Part shown: one piece after another, positions 50,900 to 59,016 of the stretch
Layout of the letters: every line of letters begins with the position of its first letter
How positions within the stretch are numbered: position 1 is the stretch's first letter
NCBI GenBank assembly: GCA_014656015.1
Contig: BNBP01000031.1
Span: forward strand, 1 to 64,000
Source: Streptomyces griseoaurantiacus
GTDB lineage: Bacteria > Actinomycetota > Actinomycetes > Streptomycetales > Streptomycetaceae
Reading direction: 5' to 3'
DNA: 64,000 nucleotides
Notes under the pieces: generated by a model
The model's database searches: none
Told to the model about the DNA's origin: nothing
Seen by the model: only the letters and a program-made list of their open reading frames with translations
Position numbers and translations under genes: made by a program

Positions 50900-51309
50900 G
50901 CCGGCCCGGGTCCCGCGCCGCGCTGTTTGTAGAGGCTGATCGACACGACCTTGTCGTCGGAGACGGCCGAGGAGACCTTGCCCGCGAGGGCCGACAGCAC
51001 CGTCCAGGCGAACGTGTCGCGCGACGGGGCGTGGCCGTCGGTGGTCGGGGCCGAGACCGTGACCTCGAGAGAGTCGTCGACCAGGCGGAAGACGCAGCTG
51101 AGCACCGAGCCGGGCACGGCCTGCTGGAGCAGGATCGCGCAGGCCTCGTCGACTGCGATGCGCAGGTCCTCGATCTCGTCGAGGGTGAAGTCCAAACGGG
51201 CCGCGAGACCGGCGGTGGCCGTGCGCAGCACCGACAGGTAGGCCCCGGCAGCCGGCAGCCGGACTTCCACGAAGTCCTGGGTCGCGGGATCGCCTGCGAT
51301 CTGGGACAC
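50896..51309 (-). CDS. prsH: Anti-sigma factor PrsH/UshX (RsbW-like kinase)
   Basis: 137 residues, GHKL ATPase fold of the RsbW/SpoIIAB type. N-box ILRIAVDEACA-like segment IEDLRIAVDEACAILLQQ (about 53-70); the G-box part is short (VSAPTTDGHAP). It binds and inhibits SigH. GTG at 51309 is chosen because GGAGG lies 7 bases upstream; longer frames to 51465 lack a ribosome-binding site. Its last bases overlap the sigH start, so the pair is coupled. Confidence 0.9.
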   Translation of the reverse strand: MSQIAGDPATQDFVEVRLPAAGAYLSVLRTATAGLAARLDFTLDEIEDLRIAVDEACAILLQQAVPGSVLSCVFRLVDDSLEVTVSAPTTDGHAPSRDTFAWTVLSALAGKVSSAVSDDKVVSISLYKQRGAGPGPA

Positions 51310-51585
51310 CCTCACCTCCAAGGTGGTACAAGCATTCTGGGGGCCGAGGGTCGCCCCTCGGGTGGCGCACCACTGGTGCAGCGGTGACGCTACCGCGCTC
51401 GGCGTTCGTTGTCCCCGGGACCCCAGCCCCTTGCTGTCACTCATAGTAAACACGTGAACACGCACAGTGGCTAGGGGGTGGGCGGGCCCAATTGGGAAGA
51501 GCGCGCGCCGGATTGACGTACCCAGACGTCAGACCGCCGAACCGTCCGCCTCAGGGTCGCACGCCCGGCGGACGGAGCGGGACGT

Positions 51586-51846
51586 TCAGACCAGCACATG
51601 GTCGACGAAGCACCAGCGCCAGTCCTCCCCGGGTTCGAACGTCCGCATCACGGGATGACCGCTCTCCTTGTAGTGCGCCGTGGCGTGCCGGTTGGGGGAG
51701 GAGTCGCAACAGGCCACATGGCCGCATCCCAGGCACATCCGCAACTGCACCGGGTGGGTGCCCTCCGCCAGGCACTCCTGGCACGTCTCGTGCGACGGCG
51801 CGGGTTCGGGGTGCGGCAGCGCGTCGGTGTGCGTGCACTGTTTCAT
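51586..51846 (-). CDS. UBP-type zinc-finger protein
   Basis: 86 residues, a stand-alone ZnF-UBP domain. Zinc ligands: CQECLAEG (about 22-25), CLGCGHVACCDSS (about 38-47), HATAHYKESGHPV (about 54-65); ends with WRWCFVDHVL. In eukaryotes the fold binds the ubiquitin C-terminus; in actinobacteria it is found alone or fused to Na+/H+ antiporters. Here it sits directly divergent (62 bp) from an antiporter gene, which suggests a related role. Confidence 0.9.
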   Translation of the reverse strand: MKQCTHTDALPHPEPAPSHETCQECLAEGTHPVQLRMCLGCGHVACCDSSPNRHATAHYKESGHPVMRTFEPGEDWRWCFVDHVLV

Positions 51847-51908
51847 GATTGCCAGGTTACGACGGGCCCGTGGGGGACCGCGCGGAAGAAAAGGGCGGAA
51901 TCGGGACG

Positions 51909-53504
51909 ATGCACGTATTGCCACTGCTGTTGCTGGTCGCGGGCAGTGCCGCGGTCGCCGGGGCGGCCCGGCGCACCCCCGTCCCCCCGCCCCTGCTCCT
52001 GGTCGCGGCGGGCCTCGCCGTCTCCTACGTCCCCGGCGTGCCCGGCTACGAGCTGGACCCGGAGATCGTCCTGCCGCTGCTGCTGCCGCCCCTCCTCCAC
52101 ACGGCGGCCACCGAGAGCTCCTACCTGGACCTGCGGACCCAGGGGCGGCCGATCATGCTCCTGTCGGTCGGCTACGTGCTCTTCGCGACCCTGGCCGTCG
52201 GCTGGGTGGCCTACCTGCTGGTCCCGGGGCTGCCGTTGCCCGCCGCACTGGTGCTGGGCGCGGTGGTGGCGCCCCCGGACGCGGTGGCGGCCACCGCGGT
52301 GGCCCGCAGGCTGGGGCTGCCCTCCCGGCTGACGACCATCCTGCAGGGCGAGTCCCTGGTGAACGACGCCACCGCGATCACCGCCTACAAGGTCGCGCTC
52401 GCCGCCGCCGTCGGCGCGGGCGCCTCCTGGGCCGACGGCCTGGAGGAGTTCCTGCTCGCCGCCGTCGGCGGAGTCGTCGTCGGACTGGTGCTCATGGCGC
52501 CCCTGCACTGGCTGCGCACCCACCTCAGGGAGGCCCTGCTGCAGAACACGCTCTCCCTGCTCATCCCCTTCGTCGCCTACGCCGTCGCCGAGCAGGTGCA
52601 CGCCTCGGGGGTGCTCGCCGTGGTCGTCGTCGCCCTCTATCTGGGCCACCACAACTGGGAGGTCGACTTCGCCACCCGGCTCCAGGAGGAGGCGGTGTGG
52701 AAGATGGTCGCCTTCCTGCTGGAGTCCTCGGTGTTCGCGCTCATCGGGCTGCAGCTCCCCGTCGTCCTGCGGGGCCTCGGCGAGAACGAGGGCACCCGTG
52801 CGGCGGTCTACGCGGTCGCCCTCTTCCTCGTGGTCGTCGCGGTCCGCTTCGTCTGGGTGTTCCCCAGCACCTTCCTGCCCCGGGCGCTCTCCGCCCGCGT
52901 GCGGCGCAACGAGGAGAACCCCACCTGGAAGAGCCCGCTCATCATCGGCTGGGCCGGCATGCGGGGCGTGGTCTCGCTCGCGGTCGCCTTCTCCGTGCCG
53001 CTCACCGTGCATGGCGGCGCCCCCTTCCCCGAACGCAACCTGATCCTCTTCCTGACGTTCACCACCGTGATCGGCACTCTCGTCGTGCAGGGGCTGACCC
53101 TGCCCCCGCTGATCCGCCGGCTGCGGCTGCCCCGGCCCGACCCGCAGAGCGTGACACTCGCCGAGGCCAACGCCCAGGCGCAGGCCTCCCGGGCCGCCGA
53201 GAACCGCCTGCGGGAGCTCCTGGACGACGAGCGCAACACGCTGCCGCCGCCCCTCGCCGACCGGCTGCGCGAGGTCCTGGAGCGTCGCCGCAACGCCGTC
53301 TGGGAGCGCCTCGGCGCGGTGAACCCGGTCACCGGGGAGAGCGTCGACGACACCTACCGCCGGCTGTCCCGGGAGATGATCGGCGCCGAGCGCGCGATGT
53401 TCGTCCGTCTGCGCGACGGCCGTTACATCGACGACGAGATGCTCCGCACCCTGCTGCGCCGCCTCGACCTCGAGGAGGCGGCGGCCTTCCGGGAGACCAC
53501 CTGA
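51909..53504 (+). CDS. Na+/H+ antiporter (CPA1 family)
   Basis: 531 residues. About 12 transmembrane helices in the first 400 residues. CPA1 signatures: VLGAVVAPPDAVAATAVARRLG (about 115-136, with the ion-binding Asp), LQGESLVNDATAITAYKVAL (about 147-166, LVND) and GWAGMRGVVSLAVAFSVPL (about 347-365). The C-terminal 110 residues are a cytoplasmic helical domain, about the length seen in bacterial NhaP/Nha1 types. ATG at 51909; a GTG 60 bases earlier is less likely. Likely pH/sodium homeostasis near the osmotic-stress sigma gene. Confidence 0.9.
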   Translation: MHVLPLLLLVAGSAAVAGAARRTPVPPPLLLVAAGLAVSYVPGVPGYELDPEIVLPLLLPPLLHTAATESSYLDLRTQGRPIMLLSVGYVLFATLAVGWVAYLLVPGLPLPAALVLGAVVAPPDAVAATAVARRLGLPSRLTTILQGESLVNDATAITAYKVALAAAVGAGASWADGLEEFLLAAVGGVVVGLVLMAPLHWLRTHLREALLQNTLSLLIPFVAYAVAEQVHASGVLAVVVVALYLGHHNWEVDFATRLQEEAVWKMVAFLLESSVFALIGLQLPVVLRGLGENEGTRAAVYAVALFLVVVAVRFVWVFPSTFLPRALSARVRRNEENPTWKSPLIIGWAGMRGVVSLAVAFSVPLTVHGGAPFPERNLILFLTFTTVIGTLVVQGLTLPPLIRRLRLPRPDPQSVTLAEANAQAQASRAAENRLRELLDDERNTLPPPLADRLREVLERRRNAVWERLGAVNPVTGESVDDTYRRLSREMIGAERAMFVRLRDGRYIDDEMLRTLLRRLDLEEAAAFRETT

Positions 53505-53508
53505 CGGG

Positions 53509-54462
53509 TCAGGGGAAGGGGCGGCCGGTGATCACCGCCGCGAGCGTCGTGCCCGGTGGGAAGGCGCCCCGTTCGGTCAGTACGAGGAGGGCGGACAGCA
53601 TTTTGGCCACATACAGCCGCTCGACGGGCAGCCCGTGCCGCTCCTCGAAATCCTGTGCGAACGCCTCCAGTGCGGGCGTCGTGCGGCCGTAGCCGCCGCA
53701 GTGGAAGCCGTCCTCCAGCCACCAGTCACCGCGCCGCCCGCCGAAGGCCCGCTCCTGGAGCGCGGCCGTCTCGGCGGCCAGGAAACCGCCCTTGAGCACC
53801 GGTATCCCCAGCGCGCGCTGCCCCGGACCCAGACCGGCCGCCAGTCCGGCGAGCGTGCCCCCGGTGCCGCAGGGCACCGCCACCACGTCCGCACGGCCGC
53901 GCAGCTCCTCGCCGAGCGCCCGGCAGCCGCGCACGGCACGCGCGTTGCTGCCGCCCTCGGGCACCACATGGGCGTCCTCGGCCCCGGCGGCCCGCAGCAG
54001 CGCGGCCAGCGTCTCCGGCTCGGCCTTGCGCCGGTACGCCGCGCGGTCCGCGAAGTGCAGCCGCATCCCGTCGGCCGCGCAGCGCGCCAGGGAGGCGTTG
54101 AGGGGCCGCCCGGCCAGTTCCTGCCCGCGCACCACCCCGACGGTCTCCAGTCCCAGCAGCCGGCCCGCGGCGGCGGTGGCGCGCAGGTGGTTGGAGTAGG
54201 CGCCGCCGAAGGTGACCACGGGTCGCCCGGCCGCAGCGGCGAGGTTGGGCACCAGTTTGCGCCACTTGTTGCCGACCAGGTGCGGGTGGATCAGGTCGTC
54301 CCGCTTCAGTGCGAGCCGCACGCCGTGCCGGCCGAACCGCTCGTCCTCCACGTCCCGCAGGGGCGAGGGCAGCAGGGGGCGCGGGGCGACGCCGCCGAGG
54401 GCGCCGCGCGCCTCGTGCGCGCCGTCCGCGCCGGGCGTCTCGGGAACGTGGGCGTCGGTCAC
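53509..54462 (-). CDS. PLP-dependent ACC deaminase/D-cysteine desulfhydrase family enzyme
   Basis: 317 residues, fold-type II PLP enzyme. The PLP lysine is in LIHPHLVGNKWRKLVPNL (about residue 67), followed by FGGAYSNHLRATAAAG (about 85-100) that binds the cofactor ring; the phosphate cup is VPCGTGGTLAGLAAG (about 195-209). The family includes ACC deaminase and D-cysteine desulfhydrase, and the sequence does not separate them. The gene ends 5 bp after the convergent antiporter stop. GTG at 54462. Confidence 0.87.
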   Translation of the reverse strand: MTDAHVPETPGADGAHEARGALGGVAPRPLLPSPLRDVEDERFGRHGVRLALKRDDLIHPHLVGNKWRKLVPNLAAAAGRPVVTFGGAYSNHLRATAAAGRLLGLETVGVVRGQELAGRPLNASLARCAADGMRLHFADRAAYRRKAEPETLAALLRAAGAEDAHVVPEGGSNARAVRGCRALGEELRGRADVVAVPCGTGGTLAGLAAGLGPGQRALGIPVLKGGFLAAETAALQERAFGGRRGDWWLEDGFHCGGYGRTTPALEAFAQDFEERHGLPVERLYVAKMLSALLVLTERGAFPPGTTLAAVITGRPFP

Positions 54463-54537
54463 CCGGCCATTCTCCGCTCGGTCACCGAGGACCGCCCACA
54501 CGGCCCGTCCCCCCGCCCGCACCCGCCGCGGGCGGGG

Positions 54538-55128
54538 CTACTTCAGCCGGTCCCGGATGCGCTTGCGCATCGAGGCCATGGTGAATCCCCGCGGGTCCAC
54601 CTTCCCCGGCTGCCACTCCAGGTGCCCGATCACGGACTTCTCCGTCCATCCGTGGTGCCGGCACACGGCCGCCGAGACCCGCTCGATGGCCTCCAGTTGC
54701 GCCTTGGGCCACGGGTCCTCGCCATCGCCCAGGTTCTCGCACTCGAACCCGTAGAAGTGCCGGTTGCCGTCGGTGTTCGCCTCGTTGTCGTGCGGCAGCG
54801 CCTTCTCCGCGACGACCGCGCGGAACACGTCGTCGTCCCCGAGCCCCGCGTGGTTGGCGCGGCCGTAACCGACGAGGTGGACCACGCCGTCCTTGGTGAT
54901 CACCCCGTGGCACAGCGGGCCCGGCAGGTCCGCGTGGCCCTTGCGGCACAGTTCCACCGTGGCGGCGGCGCCCGAGGTGACCGTGTGATGGATCATCACA
55001 CCGTTCACCGGCCCCCAGGGGCCCTTGTGATTGCGGTTGTGGTGCTTCCAGTCGCCGACCTCGACGACGGTGACGCCCTCGTCCCTGAGCGCCTTCAGGA
55101 ACGCGGCCGCGGACATGGGTGACGCCAT
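54538..55128 (-). CDS. N-acetylmuramoyl-L-alanine amidase (Amidase_2 domain)
   Basis: 196 residues forming a single T7-lysozyme-like amidase/PGRP fold. Zinc ligands: His in GVMIHHTVTSGA (about 43-47), His in IGHLEWQPGKVDPRGF (about 167) and the Asp in KVDPRG that replaces the usual Cys. No signal peptide is evident at the chosen start, so export is unexplained; it might act on recycled muropeptides or be a phage-type endolysin relic. ATG at 55128; divergent from the encapsulin gene (258 bp). Confidence 0.87.
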   Translation of the reverse strand: MASPMSAAAFLKALRDEGVTVVEVGDWKHHNRNHKGPWGPVNGVMIHHTVTSGAAATVELCRKGHADLPGPLCHGVITKDGVVHLVGYGRANHAGLGDDDVFRAVVAEKALPHDNEANTDGNRHFYGFECENLGDGEDPWPKAQLEAIERVSAAVCRHHGWTEKSVIGHLEWQPGKVDPRGFTMASMRKRIRDRLK

Positions 55129-55386
55129 GCCGCCTCCTCACGTGCTGTGGGTGGCCGCCTTTCGCGCCGCCCGCCACGAAGCCTTGTACCTGGGACGAGC
55201 GTCCCCAATCGCCGTTCGGAACGGCGTACGACGGGTTTCGGCCACTGAGCGGGAATCCGCCGGGGCGCCCCCAGTGCCCACACCCGCAATGATCCATTCC
55301 CCCTCTTTCGTGTAATAGCACCGCGACCGTCCGTGATGGAAGGCTTGTCCCCGCAGTTCAGTGCATGATCGGGAGGGCGAAAGTAC

Positions 55387-56793
55387 ATGTCGGTAGGCGA
55401 AGAGGTCCGCGCGGAGCAGACCCGTCCCCAGCAGAGTCTCGGCACATCCGCCGCGCGGAACCTGGCCACGACCACCAAGTCCGTGCCCCAGATGCAGGAG
55501 ATCAGCTCGCGCTGGCTGCTGCGGATGCTGCCGTGGGTGGATCTCCAGGGCGGCACGTACCGGGTGAACCGCAGGCTCAGCTATGCGGTCGGCGACGGCC
55601 GTGTCACCTTCGTGAAGACAGGTGACCAGGTCAGTGTCATCCCCGCGGAGCTCGGCGAACTGCCGGCCCTGCGGTCCTACGAGGACGAGGAGGTGCTCGG
55701 CGAACTCGCCCAGCGCTGCAGGCAGCGCGAGATCGAGGCGGGCCAGATCATCGCCTCCTTCGGCAGCCAGGTCGACGAGGTGTTCCTCATCGCGCACGGC
55801 AAGGTCGAGAAGATCGGCAGCGGCCCCTACGGGGGTGACGTGGTCCTCGGAGTCCTCGCCGACGGCGCCTACTTCGGCGACCAGACGCTCTTGGACCCGG
55901 AGGCGATCTGGGAGTACACGGCCCGCGCGGCCACGGCGTGCACCGTGCTCACGCTGCCGCGCCGGGACGTGGAACAGATCGCGGAACGCGCCGAGTCGCT
56001 GCGTCGGCACCTGGACAGCCGCCGGTCGATCCCCGCGCAGCGCACCAACAAGTACGGTGAGAAGGAGGTCGACCTCGCCGCGGGCCACTCCGGTGAGGCG
56101 GACATCCCGCACACGTTCGTCGACTACGAGGCCGCCCCGCGCGAGTACGAACTCAGCATCGCGCAGACCGTGCTGCGCATCCACACACGGGTGGCCGACC
56201 TCTACAACCAGCCCATGAACCAGACCGAGCAGCAGCTCCGGCTGACGGTCGAGGCGCTGAAGGAGCGCCAGGAGCACGAGCTGATCAACAACCGGGACTT
56301 CGGGCTGCTGCACAACTGCGAGTACGACCAGCGGCTCCAGCCGCACGACGGGGTGCCCAGCCCGGACGACATGGACGAACTCCTCAGCCGCCGCCGCGGA
56401 TCCAAGCTGTTCCTCGCCCACCCCAAGGCCATCGCCGCCTTCGGCCGCGAGTGCAACAAGCGCGGACTGGTCCCGGAGAGCATCGACGTCGCGGGCAACC
56501 GCATTCCCACCTGGCGGGGGGTGCCCATCTACCCGTGCAACAAGATCCCGGTCAGCGACACCCGGACCACCTCGATCATCTGCATGCGTACCGGCGAGGA
56601 GGAGCAGGGCGTCATCGGGCTGCGGCAGTCGGGCATCCCGGACGAGATCGAGCCGAGCCTGTCGGTGCGCTTCATGGGCATCAACGAACAGGCCATCATC
56701 AAGTACCTGGTGACGGCCTACTACTCGGCCGCCGTCCTCGTGCCGGACGCGATCGGCGTCCTGGAGAACGTCGAGATCGGCCGGTGGAGGTGA
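55387..56793 (+). CDS. Family-2B encapsulin shell protein with cyclic-nucleotide-binding domain (EshA-like)
   Basis: 468 residues. HK97-type shell fold split by an inserted Crp-type cyclic nucleotide-binding domain. N-terminal shell part about 1-95 (LLRMLPWVDLQGGTYRVNRR, YAVGDGRVTFV); cNMP domain about 98-215, with cassette GAYFGDQTLL; shell core about 250-468 (ELSIAQTVLRIHTRVADLYN, LFLAHPKAIAAFGRECNK, TSIICMRTGEEEQGVIGLRQ). Related to S. griseus EshA. Family-2B encapsulins form protein compartments whose cargo includes terpene cyclases, xylulose kinases and polyprenyl synthases. A polyprenyl diphosphate synthase gene follows on the same strand, the probable cargo. ATG at 55387 follows GGGAGGGCG. 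The ligand is unknown. Confidence 0.93.
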   Translation: MSVGEEVRAEQTRPQQSLGTSAARNLATTTKSVPQMQEISSRWLLRMLPWVDLQGGTYRVNRRLSYAVGDGRVTFVKTGDQVSVIPAELGELPALRSYEDEEVLGELAQRCRQREIEAGQIIASFGSQVDEVFLIAHGKVEKIGSGPYGGDVVLGVLADGAYFGDQTLLDPEAIWEYTARAATACTVLTLPRRDVEQIAERAESLRRHLDSRRSIPAQRTNKYGEKEVDLAAGHSGEADIPHTFVDYEAAPREYELSIAQTVLRIHTRVADLYNQPMNQTEQQLRLTVEALKERQEHELINNRDFGLLHNCEYDQRLQPHDGVPSPDDMDELLSRRRGSKLFLAHPKAIAAFGRECNKRGLVPESIDVAGNRIPTWRGVPIYPCNKIPVSDTRTTSIICMRTGEEEQGVIGLRQSGIPDEIEPSLSVRFMGINEQAIIKYLVTAYYSAAVLVPDAIGVLENVEIGRWR

Positions 56794-56882
56794 TCTCCGC
56801 ACCGCGGCACGCCGTGTCCCCGCCCGACGGGGCGGGTACATCCCGGAGGCACGCGCCCGGCACCATTCCGGGCGTCACCGTC

Positions 56883-56921
56883 CGCCGGACCGCCCGGGGG
56901 GAGACCTCCCGGGCGGTCCGG
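56883..56921 (+). terminator. Intercistronic hairpin between shell and cargo genes
   Basis: Perfect 14-bp inverted repeat (56885-56898 with 56908-56921), extendable by two pairs, in the 148-bp gap between encapsulin and polyprenyl synthase, ending 20 bp before the synthase ATG. No T-run. Could partly terminate or stabilise the upstream mRNA so that shell exceeds cargo. Confidence 0.65.
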
Positions 56922-56941
56922 CTCCGGCGAGGGGGAGCCCC

Positions 56942-58096
56942 ATGGGCGAGATCATGACGGACGCCGCACGCAACCAGGCGCAGCCGGCGGACCTGCCGGC
57001 CCCGGTGGCTCCGGCGGAGGCCACCGGGGTGAGCACGAGGGCGCCCCGGGCCCGACCGGCCGCCGGCCCCGGACCGGCCGAGGGGCAGGAGGCTGAGGCC
57101 ATCCTGGACCGGACCCGGGCCGTGGTCGACCCGGAACTGCGGCGGGCGGTGGACTCACTTCCGGAGTCCATGCGCCGCATCGGGCTCTACCACTTCGGCT
57201 GGCAGCACGCGGACGGCAGCCCGGCCGCCGGAAACGCGGGCAAGGCCATACGGCCCGCGCTGGTGCTGACCGCGGCCGCCACGCTCGGCGGCCATCGGCA
57301 GGCCGCGGTCCGTGCCGCCGCCGCCGTGGAACTGGTGCACAACTTCACCCTGCTCCACGACGACGTGATGGACCGGGACACCACTCGTCGGCACCGCCCC
57401 ACCGCCTGGACCGTGTTCGGCGATTCCGACGCGATCCTCGCCGGGGACGCGCTGCAGGCGCTCGCCCACCGGCTGCTCGCCGAGGACCCGCACCCGGCGT
57501 CCGCGGCGGCGGCCGCGCGGCTGGCCTCCTGCGTCGTCGAACTGTGCGCCGGACAGCACGCCGACACGGCACTGGAGGAACGCCGCCCCGAGGACGTCAC
57601 CCTCGAGGAGGTGCTCGCCATGGCGGAGGCCAAGACGGGCGCGCTGCTGGGCTGCGCCTGCGCGATGGGAGCGCTGTACGCGGGGGCCCCGCACGGGGAG
57701 GTCGAGGCACTCGACGCCTTCGGGCGGCAGGCCGGACTGGCCTTCCAGCTCATCGACGACGTCATCGGCATCTGGGGAGACCCGGGCCGCACCGGCAAGC
57801 CGGCCGGGGCGGACCTGATCGCCCGCAAGAAGTCGCTGCCGGTCGTCGCGGCGCTCGCCTCCGGCACCCCGGCCGCGGCCGAACTGGCCGAACTGTACGC
57901 GGCCCCGTTCCAGGAGGGGGACCTGGAGCGCACGGTGCTGGCCGTCGAGCGCGCCGGCGGCCGTGACTGGGCGCAGGCCCAGGCCGCCGACCGCATGGCC
58001 CGGGCCGTGGACGAACTGTCCCGCGCGGTCCCGGACCCGGAGTCGGCCGGTGGGCTGCTGGCCCTGGCCGAGTTCGTGACCCGCCGCAGCGCCTGA
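56942..58096 (+). CDS. Polyprenyl diphosphate synthase, probable encapsulin cargo
   Basis: 384 residues. The N-terminal 60 residues are Ala/Pro-rich and disordered; the rest is an all-helical trans-isoprenyl diphosphate synthase. First Asp-rich motif NFTLLHDDVMDRD (DDxxD, about 134-146); second motif FQLIDDVIGIWGD (about 263-275) followed by GKPAGADLIARKK. Both Mg sites are intact, so it should condense IPP with an allylic diphosphate; chain length is not deducible. A disordered tail before the catalytic domain is the hallmark of family-2 encapsulin cargo. ATG 56942 (GGGGGAG upstream) or 56954. Confidence 0.9.
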   Translation: MGEIMTDAARNQAQPADLPAPVAPAEATGVSTRAPRARPAAGPGPAEGQEAEAILDRTRAVVDPELRRAVDSLPESMRRIGLYHFGWQHADGSPAAGNAGKAIRPALVLTAAATLGGHRQAAVRAAAAVELVHNFTLLHDDVMDRDTTRRHRPTAWTVFGDSDAILAGDALQALAHRLLAEDPHPASAAAAARLASCVVELCAGQHADTALEERRPEDVTLEEVLAMAEAKTGALLGCACAMGALYAGAPHGEVEALDAFGRQAGLAFQLIDDVIGIWGDPGRTGKPAGADLIARKKSLPVVAALASGTPAAAELAELYAAPFQEGDLERTVLAVERAGGRDWAQAQAADRMARAVDELSRAVPDPESAGGLLALAEFVTRRSA

Positions 58097-58139
58097 GGAA
58101 GCCCGGCGGCAGGCAGAACGGAAGGCCCGAGGGGAAAGG

Positions 58140-58219
58140 GGTGAGCGGGAAGGGGGAACGGCCGGAGGGGAGGCGCAGAGAGCAGGGGAGGCAGGGGAGG
58201 CAGGGGGGACGAGGGGGGA
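58140..58219 (+). repeat. Polypurine tract with G-quadruplex-type repeats
   Basis: About 80 bases nearly all purine. Tandem caggggagg units end in GGGG-AGGCA-GGGG-AGGCA-GGGGGG-ACGA-GGGGGG (about 58184-58218), an ideal four-tract G-quadruplex motif on the plus strand after the synthase gene. Confidence 0.75.
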
Positions 58220-58229
58220 ATGAGAAGCC

Positions 58230-58266
58230 CCGCGGGCGCACGGGCCCTGACCCCGTACGCCCGCGG
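58230..58266 (+). terminator. Hairpin terminator after the encapsulin cargo gene
   Basis: CCGCGGGCG pairs with CGCCCGCGG (58230-58238, 58258-58266), and ACGGG with CCCGT inside, one 1x1 mismatch between; 7-base loop. Follows the polypurine tract. Confidence 0.7.
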
Positions 58267-58370
58267 ACGGCGCCGTCGGGGCCGGATCGGCCGCTTCGGC
58301 CCGGCACCCGGTGCCGCTAAGGTCAACGCCCGTACGCGTGACCGTGGTTGGCGGCGGAGGGGCGGAGCAC

Positions 58371-59003
58371 ATGGGCGTGGCGATCCGTAGGGCGGACCGG
58401 AACGACCGCGAGCTGGTCGTGCGGGTGCTGGACGAGGCGTTCCAGGGCGATCCGGTCAGTGGCTGGGTCTTCCCCGGGGAGGAGCACCGCCGTGCCACCC
58501 ATCACCGGCTGATGGCCGCCTTCGCCGACACCGTCCTCGCCGAGGGCCGTATCGACCTCGTCGAGGACGGGACGGCGTGCGCCCTCTGGCTGCCCGTACC
58601 GGCGGCCCCGGTGGCTGAGTCCGCCGCGCCCGCCGCGCCCGCCGGAGCGGCCGACGCGGCCGGGGACGAGGCGGAGACGCTGCGGCAGGAGGTCGACCCG
58701 GAGAACGGGCGCGTCGAGCTGATCGCTCGGCTGATGGCCGAGGCGCACCCGGCGGATCGCGCCCACGAGTATCTGTGGATGATCGGCGTGGTTCCCGGGC
58801 ACCAGGGGAGGGGCCTGGGCACCGCGCTGATCCGGCCCGTGCTGGAGCGCTGCGACCGCGAGGGGCTGCCCGCCTACCTGGAGGCGAGCAGCCCGCGCAG
58901 CGTCCCGCTGTACGAGCGGCTGGGCTTCGCCGCCCTCGACCGCACTCTCGACCTCCCGGACGGCCCGCGCATGTGGCCGATGTGGCGCGAGCCGCGCGGC
59001 TGA
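58371..59003 (+). CDS. GNAT-family acetyltransferase
   Basis: 210 residues. N-terminal GNAT part (VAIRRADRNDRELVVRVLDEAF) and acetyl-CoA binding loop VVPGHQGRGLGTALIRPVL (about 142-160; Q/RxxGxG/A) with the C-terminal LPAYLEASSPRSVPLYERLGF. A 30-residue Ala/Pro/Glu-rich insert (about 75-105) separates the two halves. ATG at 58371 has GGCGGAG close upstream. It lies downstream of the encapsulin pair but behind a terminator, so membership in that module is uncertain. Substrate unknown. Confidence 0.88.
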   Translation: MGVAIRRADRNDRELVVRVLDEAFQGDPVSGWVFPGEEHRRATHHRLMAAFADTVLAEGRIDLVEDGTACALWLPVPAAPVAESAAPAAPAGAADAAGDEAETLRQEVDPENGRVELIARLMAEAHPADRAHEYLWMIGVVPGHQGRGLGTALIRPVLERCDREGLPAYLEASSPRSVPLYERLGFAALDRTLDLPDGPRMWPMWREPRG

Positions 59004-59016
59004 TCCGGACGCGCGC

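Noticed and set aside
51411..51470. BldD-like half sites (TCACTCA, AGTAAACAC) upstream of prsH
   Set aside because: Only half sites; spacing and symmetry do not allow a confident operator call.
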